A DNA stretch of 64,000 nt from Phaeobacter gallaeciensis (lineage in GTDB: Bacteria > Pseudomonadota > Alphaproteobacteria > Rhodobacterales > Rhodobacteraceae). Made by a program: the position numbers and the translations under genes. Position 1 is the first letter of the stretch. Every line of letters starts with the position of its first letter. The notes under the pieces are model-generated. The model saw only the letters and a program-made list of their open reading frames with translations, made no database searches and had not been told where the DNA came from. Below are positions 45,654 through 55,045 of the stretch, piece after piece. The stretch is taken from positions 310,001 to 374,000 of the forward strand of contig NZ_CP015124.1 in NCBI RefSeq assembly GCF_001678945.1, written 5' to 3'.

Positions 45654-45881
45654 ATGGCAGCCAAACCGTTTTTCCGCCGCCGCAAAGTGTGCCCCTTCTC
45701 GGGCGACAATGCGCCGAAGATCGATTACAAAGACACCCGTCTTCTGCAGCGCTACATCTCTGAGCGCGGCAAAATCGTTCCCTCCCGTATCACCGCCGTT
45801 TCGGCGAAGAAGCAGCGTGAACTGGCCCGCGCCATCAAGCGCGCCCGCTTCCTCGCCCTGCTGCCCTACGCCGTGAAGTAA
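45654..45881 (+). CDS. rpsR: 30S ribosomal protein S18
   Basis: A 75-residue S18 of normal length ([54 protein letters not shown]). Only one cysteine of the zinc-binding form remains. It lies 11 nt before rplI. Confidence 0.98.
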   Translation: MAAKPFFRRRKVCPFSGDNAPKIDYKDTRLLQRYISERGKIVPSRITAVSAKKQRELARAIKRARFLALLPYAVK

Positions 45882-45892
45882 GGAGACCTGAC

Positions 45893-46516
45893 ATGCAAGT
45901 TATCCTTCTTGAACGTGTGGCCAAGCTGGGTCAGATGGGCGACGTCGTAGACGTCAAACCCGGTTACGCCCGTAACTACCTGCTGCCGCAGAGCAAGGCC
46001 AAAGTTGCTTCCGAAGCCAACATCGCCTCTTTCGAAGCCCAGAAAGCGCAGCTGGAAGCGCGTAACCTGGAGACCAAGAAAGAAGCCGAAGCCCTGGGCG
46101 AAAAGTTCGACGGACAGCAGTTCATCGTGATTCGCTCCGCTTCCGATGGCGGCAACCTCTACGGCTCGGTCACCCCGCGTGACGCAGCCGACGTTGCCAC
46201 CGAGGAAGGCTTCTCGGTCGACCGCAAGCAGGTCATCATCCGCGAGCCGATCAAGACCCTTGGTCTGCACGTGGCCGAAGTGCACCTGCACCCGGAAGTC
46301 ATGGTCACCATCAAGCTGAACGTGGCCCGTTCGCCGGAAGAAGCCGAACTGCAAGCCTCGGGTAAATCGATCCAGGAGCTGGCCGCCGAAGAGGAAGCCG
46401 CTGCTGAATTCGAAATCTCCGAGCTGTTCGACGACATCGGTTCCGCTGCCTCCGACGATGAGGACGAAGGCGAAGCCGCTCCGGCCGCGACCGGCGACGA
46501 AGAGACCAACGCCTGA
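45893..46516 (+). CDS. rplI: 50S ribosomal protein L9
   Basis: A 207-residue L9. The N-terminal RNA-binding domain is [31 protein letters not shown], the connecting helix covers about 42-75, and the C-terminal domain extends to about 150. The last 55 residues are an acidic extension ([19 protein letters not shown] to the end) longer than in E. coli and common in Rhodobacterales. It ends the operon; a terminator follows. Confidence 0.98.
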   Translation: MQVILLERVAKLGQMGDVVDVKPGYARNYLLPQSKAKVASEANIASFEAQKAQLEARNLETKKEAEALGEKFDGQQFIVIRSASDGGNLYGSVTPRDAADVATEEGFSVDRKQVIIREPIKTLGLHVAEVHLHPEVMVTIKLNVARSPEEAELQASGKSIQELAAEEEAAAEFEISELFDDIGSAASDDEDEGEAAPAATGDEETNA

Positions 46517-46544
46517 TCCCAGCGGATCACAGCGAGAGAACACG

Positions 46545-46575
46545 AAGGCCGCGCCCCATATGGGCGCGGCCTTTT
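46545..46575 (+). terminator. Intrinsic terminator of rpsF-rpsR-rplI
   Basis: AAGGCCGCGCCC and GGGCGCGGCCTT pair perfectly around a short loop, followed by TTTT, 28 nt after the rplI stop. Confidence 0.88.
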
Positions 46576-46662
46576 CCTTTGCCAGACAGCACACTGGCCA
46601 TGATGGACCTTCCTGCCTACAGTAAATGGGCAAGAGATGCATTTGGACAAAGGAGAAACCCG

Positions 46663-47025
46663 ATGATGCTGAAAACCATCGCGATTGCAGGGCTATGCGC
46701 CGCGACCCTTTCCGGATGCGACACGCCATCGGTTGACGCGCCCTTGTCGCTGGCCGGAACTCCGGGCCCGAACTATCAAACGGATCTGGCACAATGTCAG
46801 GCCTCGGCCCGTCAGATCGGACAAGGCCACATCGGAACAAGCGCCGCACTTGGAGGTGCAGGCGGTGCCTTGGTGGGGGCGACCGAAAACAGCGACAAGG
46901 CGCTTGTTGGCGCGATTGCCGGCGCCATGGCTGGTGCCGCCGTAGGCGACATCCAGGTCAAACAGGCCCAGCGTGACTACGTGATCCGCTGCATGCAGAA
47001 CCGCGGCCATCCGGTGACCGGCTGA
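46663..47025 (+). CDS. Glycine-zipper lipoprotein
   Basis: A 120-residue lipoprotein. The lipobox LSGC has the lipidated Cys at about residue 19. A glycine zipper at about 70-103 (SAALGGAGGALVGATENSDKALVGAIAGAMAGAAVG) resembles the SmpA/OmlA- or 17-kDa antigen-like membrane-associating repeats. A Gln/Asp-rich end (IQVKQAQRDYVIRCMQNRG) follows. ATG 46663 is chosen because AAGGAG lies at 46650-46655; an upstream in-frame ATG at 46579 has no ribosome binding site. It is probably anchored to the outer membrane; the function is unknown. Confidence 0.85.
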   Translation: MMLKTIAIAGLCAATLSGCDTPSVDAPLSLAGTPGPNYQTDLAQCQASARQIGQGHIGTSAALGGAGGALVGATENSDKALVGAIAGAMAGAAVGDIQVKQAQRDYVIRCMQNRGHPVTG

Positions 47026-47703
47026 TCGCGGATTTCCGCCACATGGGCTCATGAGGTCGGCGGGAACCAGCTGGGTCCCGCCCCCGGCAAGCACGCCTGC
47101 TGCGCTGCGCGGGGGCCTTGCACGCCCTTTCAGTTCTCGGGCGGCGTCTGCTCTGGCGGGTTTGGCTTTGTTTCAGCCGGTGCTTCAGCCAATGATGCGA
47201 AACTCATTTGCGCTGTTATTATGGACCGCTCAGCTTATTGGGACCGCGGAAAGTGGGAAACGGCCGCGGCCCCTTTTTACTGCTCGTTTACGGGCACCGC
47301 TACAGGCGAAAGCAGGGCACCCTTCCTGAGGTATTATTTTTGCCTCAATGCGCATGGGTATTTTGGCGTTTCCAGCGAAAATTAACAAAGCCTTATAAAT
47401 TAGAATTGTTCGCACTTTTCCGGATATCGGCGGAGGCCCGCCAAAGCTGCCGACTGTACGTGCCAATGGCTCCATAACGGGACTTTTGCGCGCCTGAAAC
47501 GGGCACTCACACCGTTTTCAGCAGCCTTGCCCCCCTCATAGATCGGTGAAGATTTGCCGATGAAACAGCGCTGCGCTTCCGCCCGATTGTGGCCATTCCC
47601 AAGCATGACTAGTCTGCCGTGACGGGTCCGCTCTTGCCTATTGCCTCCCTAGACGGAGCGCACTTCACGGATCCATTCTGTTCCTGTTGCCCGGAGTTCC
47701 CCG
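47026..47703. other. 678-nt region without a supported gene
   Basis: The stretch holds several short open frames without ribosome binding sites or family character. A hairpin near 47239-47280 (ACCGCGG and CCGCGGCC, then TTTTTA on the plus strand) looks like an intrinsic terminator with no gene before it. AT-rich sequence with TTAACAAAGCCTTAT near 47387 resembles a weak CtrA-type site. A small RNA ending at the terminator is possible but unproven. Confidence 0.35.
47056..47080 (+). terminator. Hairpin after the glycine-zipper gene
   Basis: GGCGGGAACC and GGGTCCCGCC pair with one mismatch around AGCTG, 31 nt after the stop. No T-run follows. Confidence 0.4.
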
Positions 47704-48168
47704 ATGCACCGACGTCATGTCTTCTCTCTGCTGGCCTTGCCGCTGCTTGCCGCGGGCTGCGGCGCTGCCCCTCAGGCCGTCAGCCGCAACGAGCCGCCAC
47801 TGTTTCCCAATGAAACCCCGGACCTGCGCAAGAAGATCAATTACTGGTCCGACCATTACGAGGTGCCGCGCTCTCTGGTGCACCGGCTGGCGGTACGGGA
47901 AAGCACCCATCGCCCAACAGCCGTCAACCGGCCCTACTACGGCCTGTTGCAGATTCTGCCCGCCACCGCGCGTTCGATGGGCTTCAAAGGCAAGCCACAG
48001 GACCTGTTGGACGCCGACACCAACCTTGAATTCTCGGTGAAATACCTGCGCGGCGCCTGGCTGCTTGCCGATGGTAGCGAGGATACCGCAGTCAAACATT
48101 ACTCACGTGGCTACTACTACGAAGCCAAGCGCCGCGGCATGCTGAAGGAAACCGGCCTGAGGACCTGA
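47704..48168 (+). CDS. Lytic transglycosylase lipoprotein (SLT fold)
   Basis: A 154-residue protein with a lipoprotein signal (lipobox LAAGC, Cys at about residue 19) and a compact SLT transglycosylase domain. The catalytic Glu lies in LAVRESTHRP, followed by YYGLLQILPATARSMGF and the NLEFSVKYLRGAW helix. It is among the smallest forms of the family and should cut peptidoglycan from the periplasmic side. ATG 47704 has GGAG upstream. It shares a bidirectional terminator with tig. Confidence 0.92.
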   Translation: MHRRHVFSLLALPLLAAGCGAAPQAVSRNEPPLFPNETPDLRKKINYWSDHYEVPRSLVHRLAVRESTHRPTAVNRPYYGLLQILPATARSMGFKGKPQDLLDADTNLEFSVKYLRGAWLLADGSEDTAVKHYSRGYYYEAKRRGMLKETGLRT

Positions 48169-48214
48169 ACCGGCTTGCGGTGTCCATGTGGCCCGCATTC
48201 CCTGTACCAGAATG

Positions 48215-48245
48215 AAAAAGGGCCGCCCCTGACGGGCGGCCCTTT
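48215..48245. terminator. Bidirectional terminator between the SLT gene and tig
   Basis: AAAAAGGGCCGCCC and GGGCGGCCCTTT pair perfectly around CTGAC, with an A-run on one side and a T-run on the other, serving both convergent genes. Confidence 0.85.
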
Positions 48246-48268
48246 CAATAACCACTGGAAGGAGAGGA

Positions 48269-49600
48269 TTACTCCTCGTCCAGCTCTTCAACAGCTTTCT
48301 GCAGATCGTCTTTCGAGACTTCTTTCTCGGTCACGGTCGCCTGATCAAACACGTGGTCGATGACCTTGTCTTCGAAGATCGGCGCACGCAGCTGCTGCTG
48401 CATCTGAGCGTTCTGCTGAATGAATTCAAAGAACTGGCGCTCCTGACCCGGGTACTGACGCGCCTGCGCCATGATCGCCTGGGTCATTTCCGCGTCGGTT
48501 ACTTCAACCTCTGCCTTCTGGCCCAGCTCGGCCAGCAGCAGGCCAAGGCGCACGCGGCGTTCGGCCAGTTTGGTGTGCTCTTCGGTCGCTTCGATCTCAC
48601 CGTGGTTGTGGTCGTGGACGTCCGGGTTGTCCTCGTGCCACAGCTGGTGCGCGATCTGCTGTGCTTCGGCCTCGACCAGCGACGGCGGCAGGTCAAAGGA
48701 GACCAACTCGTCCAGCTTGTCCAGGGTGGCGCGCTTCATCACGGCGCGGGCTGCACCTGCGTATTCCGCTTCCAGACGCTCACGGATCTGAGCCTTCAGG
48801 CCTTCCAGATCTTCGGCACCGAATTTCTTCGCCAGCTCATCGTCGATTTCGGCGGCCTTCGGCGCCTTGACCTCTTTGATGGTGCAGGAGAACACGGCTT
48901 CCTTACCCGCCAGGTGATCGGCCTGGTAGTCTTCGGGGAAGGTGACGGTAACGTCTTTTTCCTCACCGGCCTTCACGCCGACCAGCTGCTCTTCGAAGCC
49001 GGGGATGAAGGAGTTGGAGCCAAGCGCCAGCGGGTAATCTTCGGCGGAACCGCCTTCGAAGGCTTCGCCGTCAACCTTGCCGACGAAATCGATCACGACC
49101 TGATCGCCATCTTCCGACGCAGCGCCCTCTTCGCGGGCTTCGAAATCCTTGGCGGTGTCGGCCAGGTTCTGCAGCGCTTCCTCGACGGCTTCGTCTTCGG
49201 CTTTGACAACCATTTTCTCAACCGAGATGACGGAGAGGTCGACTTCGGGAATCTCAGGCAGTGCCTCGTAGGACATCTCGACGTTGACGTCGTCGCCTTC
49301 TTTCCAGTCTTCGTTGGTCATCTTGACCTCGGGCTGCATCGCCGGACGATCACCGCTGTCTTCGAAGTGCTTGTTCATGGCGCCATCGACGGCTTCCTGC
49401 ATCACTTCGCCCAGCATACGCTGACCAAACTGCTTGCGCAGCAGGGCCATCGGCACCTTGCCCTTGCGGAAGCCTTTCAGCTCCACTTCGGGCTGCGCTT
49501 CTGCCAGCTTCTCGTTGACCTTCTCGTCCAGCTCGGCGGCTGTGACAGTGATGGCGTAGCCGCGTTTCAGACCTTCGTTCAGCGTCTCGGTGACCTGCAT
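48269..49600 (-). CDS. tig: Trigger factor
   Basis: A 443-residue ribosome-associated chaperone and prolyl isomerase. The ribosome-binding signature is [17 protein letters not shown], the FKBP-type domain is at about 160-245 ([36 protein letters not shown]), and the C-terminal chaperone domain follows. ATG 49598-49600 ([15 protein letters not shown]) is preferred over an ATG four codons upstream. A Glu/Asp-rich tail closes the protein. It is transcribed alone in this window. Confidence 0.97.
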   Translation of the reverse strand: MQVTETLNEGLKRGYAITVTAAELDEKVNEKLAEAQPEVELKGFRKGKVPMALLRKQFGQRMLGEVMQEAVDGAMNKHFEDSGDRPAMQPEVKMTNEDWKEGDDVNVEMSYEALPEIPEVDLSVISVEKMVVKAEDEAVEEALQNLADTAKDFEAREEGAASEDGDQVVIDFVGKVDGEAFEGGSAEDYPLALGSNSFIPGFEEQLVGVKAGEEKDVTVTFPEDYQADHLAGKEAVFSCTIKEVKAPKAAEIDDELAKKFGAEDLEGLKAQIRERLEAEYAGAARAVMKRATLDKLDELVSFDLPPSLVEAEAQQIAHQLWHEDNPDVHDHNHGEIEATEEHTKLAERRVRLGLLLAELGQKAEVEVTDAEMTQAIMAQARQYPGQERQFFEFIQQNAQMQQQLRAPIFEDKVIDHVFDQATVTEKEVSKDDLQKAVEELDEE

Positions 49601-49762
49601 CCTATACCTCATAGAGATTCGGGGCGCGCGCGCAGGCTCCGCCCCCAGACAATTTGAGGCCTTCTATGTGTCTGGGGCCTTCGGTGCAAGAGGCATTGCC
49701 CGCTTCGGTGCGACATTGGGCAGGTTTATGAGGGTTTCGTTGTGTGAAACCGACCCCGAAAT

Positions 49763-49790
49763 GAAAAACACGCCCCGCAGGGCGTGTTCT
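49763..49790 (-). terminator. Intrinsic terminator of the porin gene
   Basis: On the minus strand AACACGCCC and GGGCGTGTT pair perfectly around TGCG, followed by a T-run, 30 nt after the porin stop. Confidence 0.85.
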
Positions 49791-49819
49791 CGTCTTTTGG
49801 CAGTCCGGATACCCGGGAC

Positions 49820-50938
49820 TTAGAATTTCCAGCGCGCACCCGCCAGGATCACGTTGCTGTCCTGGTAGTTGGTCGCGGAAGTGTCCGCATAGGAGTAATC
49901 GCGGTAGGCCAGATAAGCTTCGACGTTGTACTTGTCGACTTTCTGAACGGCTGCGATGCCCCAGGATTCAGCAGAATCGCCCGAAGTAACCATGTCCGAA
50001 CCATCGTAATAGTCGACGGAGACGGAGGTCGAACCAGCCGAAATCAGGTTCGCGCTGTAGCCCAGTTTGGCGTAGGCGTAGCTGCCAGCAATGTCACGCT
50101 CGCCTGCAGCAACGGTCAGCGACAGGCCGGTCGGCTTGTGCTCGACGCCGAAGGAGCCCGCGACGTCACGGATGTCTGCCTTGCCGGTTTCCTCGGTCCA
50201 GGCTGCGCCCAGAGCTGCGTCAAACCCGAAATCACCCAGCTCGTCGTTGCTGTAGCGCACAGCGACGTCATAGGTTTCGCGGTCGTTGTTGGTTTTCAGG
50301 ATGTCGGTACCGTAGGACGCCGAGAAGGTGAAACCGTTGAAGTTCACGGAGTCATAGCGCACACGGCCAAGACGGCTGCCGTCGTAGTCCTTGAAGGCGT
50401 CGCCGACGGACACAGAGCTCAGAGCACCACCTGCGGTGCGGAACGCATAACCGCCAGCCGGGTCGGCAACCGCTGTGCCAGCAGCCAGACCGGTGCCGGA
50501 AGCATCGGCGAACGCAATGCCGTCAGACGCCATTGAGCCCTGACCAGCCGAGAAACGGCCGTAACGCGCGGTGTCGAATTGGAAGTCCACGTGGCGCAGG
50601 TTGGTGCGGGACCAGCTGACGTTGTCACCCTTGGACGTCTGGTTGACGCTGTAGGAAGAGCGCAGACCAAATGCGGTTTCGAAGGCGAAGGTCAGCGTGT
50701 TCTCGCCATAGGCCTGCTTCAGGCGGAAACCGATGCGGGAGTTGGAACCGGAGTTGTCCACGAGGCGGCTGTAGGTTTCAGCGCCATCGTCGTAGTACTG
50801 GAACGCCGGGTCGAACTGGCCGTACCAGGTGAACGACCCGCCGGTGCTGTTTTCATAAGTCGGGCCTGCAAATGCAGGAGCGGCAAGCATCGCAGCCACA
50901 GTGGCAGCAATGGCTCTGGTTGTGAGTGTGGTGGTCAT
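49820..50938 (-). CDS. Outer-membrane porin (Rhodobacter type)
   Basis: A 372-residue 16-strand porin with a signal peptide (IAATVAAMLAAPAFA), alternating aromatic beta strands and the terminal aromatic residue required by the BAM complex (ILAGARWKF). The start GPTYENSTGGSFTWYGQFD is typical. It provides diffusion of small solutes. The ATG at 50936-50938 gives a proper signal peptide. A perfect TGTGA-N6-TCACA palindrome lies about 208 nt upstream, suggesting control by a CRP/FNR-family regulator. Confidence 0.95.
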   Translation of the reverse strand: MTTTLTTRAIAATVAAMLAAPAFAGPTYENSTGGSFTWYGQFDPAFQYYDDGAETYSRLVDNSGSNSRIGFRLKQAYGENTLTFAFETAFGLRSSYSVNQTSKGDNVSWSRTNLRHVDFQFDTARYGRFSAGQGSMASDGIAFADASGTGLAAGTAVADPAGGYAFRTAGGALSSVSVGDAFKDYDGSRLGRVRYDSVNFNGFTFSASYGTDILKTNNDRETYDVAVRYSNDELGDFGFDAALGAAWTEETGKADIRDVAGSFGVEHKPTGLSLTVAAGERDIAGSYAYAKLGYSANLISAGSTSVSVDYYDGSDMVTSGDSAESWGIAAVQKVDKYNVEAYLAYRDYSYADTSATNYQDSNVILAGARWKF

Positions 50939-51145
50939 AAAGATGTCTCCTGACGTTTCGACGCGGCACGGCAGCCCCATCCCCGGCGGCTGCACCTCAT
51001 ACGTTGATTACCAAGGGCGTCTTCGCCGCAGCATCCTTGAAATTCCGGATGGACTGACGGCTGGAAACCCACGGCATGAACTGCGCGGAATGTTGCCAAT
51101 CGCGCCCAGTGCCCGGCACCTTTAGGCCGATATCGCGTCTGTTTA

Positions 51146-51161
51146 TGTGAGGAAGATCACA
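51146..51161. promoter_or_regulatory. CRP-type palindrome upstream of the porin gene
   Basis: TGTGAGGAAGATCACA is an exact TGTGA-N6-TCACA site inside the 512-nt gap 50939-51450. The nearest gene reading away from it is the porin. The rest of the gap holds a terminator for the gene to the right and nothing else I can name. Confidence 0.5.
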
Positions 51162-51370
51162 CATCGCATGCGCTCAGCGCATTCCTGCCTTGATAGAAAA
51201 GCAGAGCTCCTCGCGACACATCAACTGTGCGTTATCACACTGAAAAATATCACGAAAAAGTAATCTCCTCCAAGGCCCGATTCAGCCCCGCCTCACCCCG
51301 CCAGACCGTCTAAGGGGGCTGCCATGAGACGTGCCCCCAGGTCGGCCCCATGCAAACCCTGACCGCAAAT

Positions 51371-51409
51371 AAAAAGGGGGCGGAGGCCATTTCCATAGCC
51401 CCCGCCCCC
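51371..51409 (-). terminator. Intrinsic terminator of the uncharacterised gene 51451-52005
   Basis: On the minus strand GGGGGCGGGGGC and GCCTCCGCCCCC pair with a mismatch around an eleven-base loop, followed by a T-run. Confidence 0.75.
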
Positions 51410-51450
51410 GGCATGTCATCTGACCCGATCGGGCCCGGTTAAGTCCAGCG

Positions 51451-52005
51451 CTAGATCCGGTCTGCCTGCGACAACACAAGCGTGCCGAGATCGCCCCCCC
51501 GGACCAGAGCGATCGGCGCGCGTGGCGGTGCCGCCTGCTCCGCAGCGATATCCTCTATGTCGTCAAGAAAGCTTTCCAGAGCTTGGGTCGGCTGGCCAAA
51601 GGCCTTGGACATCTTCAGCTGGTCGCGGGTCACCTCAATCAGGTCCATATTTGCGTTGCTGTTTCCACGGGAAACCTCATATCCGGACTGCGCGAAGTCC
51701 TCTTGTAGATGGGCCTGGAAGGCCGCGCCTTTGGTCGTCAGCATCATAATAAACTTCATGTCATCAAAACCTGCCGCCACCAATTCATCGGCCATCTGGT
51801 CAATTTCCTGCGGGGAGATATCGCTCAGGTCGTAGTTAGCAAAGATTGCATCAATCGCCTCAGCGTCAGGCGACTGCGGTGCAACATGGCTGGCAAAATC
51901 TTCTGTTTTCGCCTCTTTCACCCCCCTTTGCCCCACCAGGACATTGACAGACCTTGTGCTCGCCGGTGCATGGGTGGCAATCGTTGAAACCTGTGCGTAG
52001 CTCAT
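51451..52005 (-). CDS. Uncharacterised acidic protein
   Basis: A 184-residue acidic, soluble protein without signal peptide or membrane segment. The middle contains helices with ISPQEIDQMADELVAAGFDD and FIMMLTTKGAAFQAHLQEDF, followed by LKMSKAFGQPTQALESFLDD. I do not recognise the family. The ATG at 52003-52005 is preferred because AAGG lies 7 nt upstream. It follows cbbR1 on the same strand after 97 nt, so it may be read from the cbbR1 promoter, and has its own terminator. Confidence 0.65.
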   Translation of the reverse strand: MSYAQVSTIATHAPASTRSVNVLVGQRGVKEAKTEDFASHVAPQSPDAEAIDAIFANYDLSDISPQEIDQMADELVAAGFDDMKFIMMLTTKGAAFQAHLQEDFAQSGYEVSRGNSNANMDLIEVTRDQLKMSKAFGQPTQALESFLDDIEDIAAEQAAPPRAPIALVRGGDLGTLVLSQADRI

Positions 52006-52102
52006 ATTGAAAACCTTCTGCCATTCAATGAACCGCACACTCAGCCGATATGGTAAAAACCCCCTAAAGCGCGCGGGTATAATCGGCGGTTTTCCAAGAA
52101 AA

Positions 52103-53023
52103 TTATTGTCCCGCCGCAGAGGAACCCACGCCAGCCGCCCCAGTTCCCTCCCTCAGCTGCTGCAGAAACGCCTCGGCCGCCATCGTGGGCTGCTTTCCCT
52201 TTGGCCAAGCCACGTACCAATGACGCATGATCGGAAAGGACTTCACGTCAAGCTCCGTCAGATAGCCGTGGCGCAGCTCCAGCGCGACGGTAGCCCGGCT
52301 GAGCACAGACCAACCAAGGCCCGCAATCACCCCTTGTTTGACGGCCTCATTGGCGCCCAACTCCAACCGCACGGCGGGGGATTTCCCTGCCTCTTCGAAA
52401 CAGCGCTCGGCCGCCAGCCGGGTGCCTGATCCGCTTTCCCGGGTCAGGAATGGATAAACGGACAGGTCCGCCACGCTCAGCCCCTTCCGGGTGGCCAGAG
52501 GATGATCCGGCGGCGCAATGACGATCAGTGGGTTTTCGGCAAAGCGTTCCACTTCGGCAGCCATATTCTGCGGCGGCGTGCCCAGAATATAAAGGTCATC
52601 GGCATTCTGAGCGAAACGGCTTAGGATTTCCTCGCGGTTGCAGACGGTCAGGGCAACCTCGATCCCGGGATAGTCGCTGTTATAGGCCCCGATGCGGGCG
52701 GGGATGTCGTATTTCGCGGTCGACACCACCGCCAGCCGTAACCGTCCCCGCGCCATACCGCGCAGCTCCGCCAGGCGCATATCCAGATCCTCGGCCTCGC
52801 CCAGCATCCGCTGCGCCGCATGAAGCACCACCTCACCGGCTTCGGTCAGGAACAAGGTCTTACCCATCCGCTCGATCAGCTTGTGACCGGTCTGTTCTTC
52901 CAGTTGACGCACCTGCGCAAACACGGCCGGCTGCGTCAGATGCAGCGCCTCGGCAGCGCGAGTGTAAGAGAGGTGCTGCGCAACCTCTTGAAATATCTGC
53001 AATTGTCGAAGGGAATACCGCAT
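52103..53023 (-). CDS. cbbR: LysR-type regulator of RuBisCO genes (CbbR1)
   Basis: A 306-residue LysR regulator. The N-terminal winged helix is [44 protein letters not shown], divided here as two short helices plus recognition helix. The effector domain (about 95-295) resembles CbbR ([32 protein letters not shown]). It is divergent from cbbL with 123 nt between, the classical arrangement for CbbR control of cbbLS. A palindrome in that gap overlaps its own start region, so autoregulation is likely. CbbR proteins respond to Calvin cycle metabolites. Confidence 0.93.
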   Translation of the reverse strand: MRYSLRQLQIFQEVAQHLSYTRAAEALHLTQPAVFAQVRQLEEQTGHKLIERMGKTLFLTEAGEVVLHAAQRMLGEAEDLDMRLAELRGMARGRLRLAVVSTAKYDIPARIGAYNSDYPGIEVALTVCNREEILSRFAQNADDLYILGTPPQNMAAEVERFAENPLIVIAPPDHPLATRKGLSVADLSVYPFLTRESGSGTRLAAERCFEEAGKSPAVRLELGANEAVKQGVIAGLGWSVLSRATVALELRHGYLTELDVKSFPIMRHWYVAWPKGKQPTMAAEAFLQQLREGTGAAGVGSSAAGQ

Positions 53024-53028
53024 ATATA

Positions 53029-53046
53029 CAGAATACCTTATTCTGA
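53029..53046. promoter_or_regulatory. LysR-type operator between cbbR1 and cbbL
   Basis: CAGAATA and TATTCTG are perfect seven-base arms around CCT at 53029-53045. The pattern T-N11-A of LysR boxes is present (T at 53034, A at 53046). It lies 6 nt upstream of the cbbR1 ATG and about 100 nt before cbbL. Confidence 0.6.
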
Positions 53047-53146
53047 AACTAAAAACTATTCATTTCACTATATTTACCCTTTGTGGCCTTCTGATCCCAA
53101 TGAAGTGGCCCGCCCCCGTTGGCGGCCAGGAGGAGGAAACAAGCCC

Positions 53147-54580
53147 ATGAACATGCAAGCCCCAGCCAAGAAATACGATGCCGGCGTCAAGGACTACCGG
53201 TCCACCTATTGGGAACCCGCATACACGCCCAAGGACACCGATGTCCTGGCCGTCTTCAAGGTGATCCCGCAGGACGGTGTGCCGCGCGAAGAGGCCGCCG
53301 CAGCCGTGGCCGCCGAAAGCTCCACCGGCACCTGGACCACGGTCTGGACCGACCTTTTGACCGATCTTGACCATTACAAAGGCCGCGCCTACCGGATCGA
53401 AGACGTGCCCGGCCAGGACGAAGCCTTTTATGCCTTCATCGCCTATCCGGCGGATCTGTTCGAGGAAGGTTCGGTCGTCAACGTCTTTACCTCCATCGTC
53501 GGCAATGTCTTTGGCTTCAAGGCCGTGCGCTCCTTGCGCCTCGAGGACGTGCGCTTCCCGATCTGGTTCGTAAAAACCTGCTTTGGGCCACCGCACGGCA
53601 TCCAGGTCGAGCGCGACAAGATGGACAAATACGGTCGTCCGCTCCTGGGCTGCACCATCAAGCCGAAACTGGGGCTGTCGGCCAAGAACTATGGCCGTGC
53701 CGTCTACGAGGTGCTGCGCGGCGGTCTGGACTTCTCGAAAGACGACGAGAACGTCAACTCCCAGCCCTTCATGCGCTGGCGCGACCGCTTCCTGTTCTGC
53801 CAGGAGGCCATCGACAAGGCGCAGGCCGAAACCGGTGAGCGCAAGGGCCACTATATGAATGTCACCGCCCCCACGGTGGAAGAGATGTTCCAGCGCGCCG
53901 AATTTGCCAAGGAGATCGGCACGCCCATCATCATGTCCGACTATCTGACCGTCGGCTGGGCCGCCCATAATTCGCTGTCGAAATGGTGCCGCGACAATGG
54001 CATGCTGCTGCACGTCCACCGCGCCATGCATGCGGTGATCGACCGCAACCCCAACCACGGCATCAACTTTCGCGTTCTGACCAAGCTTCTGCGCCTTCTG
54101 GGCGGGGATCACCTGCATTCGGGCACCGTCGTCGGTAAGCTGGAAGGCGACCGCAACGCGACCTTGGGCTGGATCAACCTGATGCGCGACAAATTCGTCA
54201 AGGAAGACCGCGAGATGGGCGTCTTCTTCGCTCAGGACTGGGGCAGCATGCCGGGCGTCTTCCCGGTGGCCTCGGGCGGGATCCATGTCTGGCACATGCC
54301 CGCGCTGGTCTCGATCTTCGGCAATGATAGCGTTCTGCAATTCGGCGGCGGCACCCTGGGCCACCCCTGGGGCAATGCGGCGGGTGCTGCGGCCAACCGC
54401 GTGGCGCTGGAGGCCTGCGTTCAGGCCCGCAACGAAGGCCGCGAGCTGGAGAAGGAAGGCAAGGACATCCTGATGGCGGCGGCCAAACATTCGCCCGAGC
54501 TGAAATCCGCGATGGAGACCTGGAAGGAAATCAAGTTCGAGTTCGACACCGTCGACAAGCTGGACGTGCAGCACCGCTGA
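53147..54580 (+). CDS. cbbL: RuBisCO large subunit, form IA
   Basis: A 477-residue large subunit. Sequence character is green-type form IA ([40 protein letters not shown]), not the red-type IC common in Rhodobacter sphaeroides. Catalytic residues are in place: Lys172 in [10 protein letters not shown], the carbamylated Lys198 in DFSKDDEN, and the loop-6 Lys331 in VVGKLEGD. The residue before Lys198 is Ser instead of the usual Thr. Another loop reads [12 protein letters not shown] where most form I enzymes have HDYLTGGFTAN. AGGAGG precedes ATG 53147. First gene of cbbLSQO. Confidence 0.98.
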   Translation: MNMQAPAKKYDAGVKDYRSTYWEPAYTPKDTDVLAVFKVIPQDGVPREEAAAAVAAESSTGTWTTVWTDLLTDLDHYKGRAYRIEDVPGQDEAFYAFIAYPADLFEEGSVVNVFTSIVGNVFGFKAVRSLRLEDVRFPIWFVKTCFGPPHGIQVERDKMDKYGRPLLGCTIKPKLGLSAKNYGRAVYEVLRGGLDFSKDDENVNSQPFMRWRDRFLFCQEAIDKAQAETGERKGHYMNVTAPTVEEMFQRAEFAKEIGTPIIMSDYLTVGWAAHNSLSKWCRDNGMLLHVHRAMHAVIDRNPNHGINFRVLTKLLRLLGGDHLHSGTVVGKLEGDRNATLGWINLMRDKFVKEDREMGVFFAQDWGSMPGVFPVASGGIHVWHMPALVSIFGNDSVLQFGGGTLGHPWGNAAGAAANRVALEACVQARNEGRELEKEGKDILMAAAKHSPELKSAMETWKEIKFEFDTVDKLDVQHR

Positions 54581-54619
54581 TCGCGCCCCCTCGAACACAT
54601 ATAAAAAGGACCAAGACCA

Positions 54620-54976
54620 ATGAGTACCATTCAGGACTACCCCTCCCGCCTGTCGGATCCCGCCTCGCGCAAGATGGAGACCTTCTCTTACCTTCCGGAA
54701 ATGACCAAGGATCAGATCCGCAAACAGGTGGAATGGATCGTCTCCAACGGCTGGAACCCGGCGATCGAACACACCGAACCCAGCAACGCCACCGGCTATT
54801 ACTGGTACATGTGGAAGCTGCCGATGTTCGGTGAAACCGACGTGGACGCGATCCTGGCCGAGCTGGACGAATGCCACACCGCCAACCCCAAGCACCACGT
54901 GCGCCTTCTGGGATATGACAACTTCACCCAAAGCCAGGGCGCCAACATGGTCGTCTACCGCGGCGAGATGGTCTGA
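54620..54976 (+). CDS. cbbS: RuBisCO small subunit, form IA
   Basis: A 118-residue small subunit of the short form IA type, lacking the C-terminal hairpin of red-type enzymes. Typical blocks are [36 protein letters not shown] and [16 protein letters not shown]. It caps the L8 core. It follows cbbL after 39 nt and is followed by a strong hairpin that separates it from cbbQ. Confidence 0.98.
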   Translation: MSTIQDYPSRLSDPASRKMETFSYLPEMTKDQIRKQVEWIVSNGWNPAIEHTEPSNATGYYWYMWKLPMFGETDVDAILAELDECHTANPKHHVRLLGYDNFTQSQGANMVVYRGEMV

Positions 54977-54984
54977 TGCCCCTA

Positions 54985-55016
54985 TGCTGCCCGGCGCTCC
55001 CTCGTGCCGGGCAGCA
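54985..55016 (+). other. Intercistronic hairpin between cbbS and cbbQ
   Basis: TGCTGCCCGGC and GCCGGGCAGCA are perfect 11-base complements with a ten-base loop, starting 8 nt after the cbbS stop. There is no T-run. It is well placed to protect the cbbLS mRNA or to limit read-through into cbbQO. Confidence 0.65.
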
Positions 55017-55045
55017 CGTCCCAAGCCCAGCAGGAGGAGCCCGCC

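Noticed and set aside
47051-47329. Possible small protein of 92 residues in the gap after the glycine-zipper lipoprotein
   Set aside because: No ribosome binding site, no signal peptide, and composition like random GC-rich sequence.
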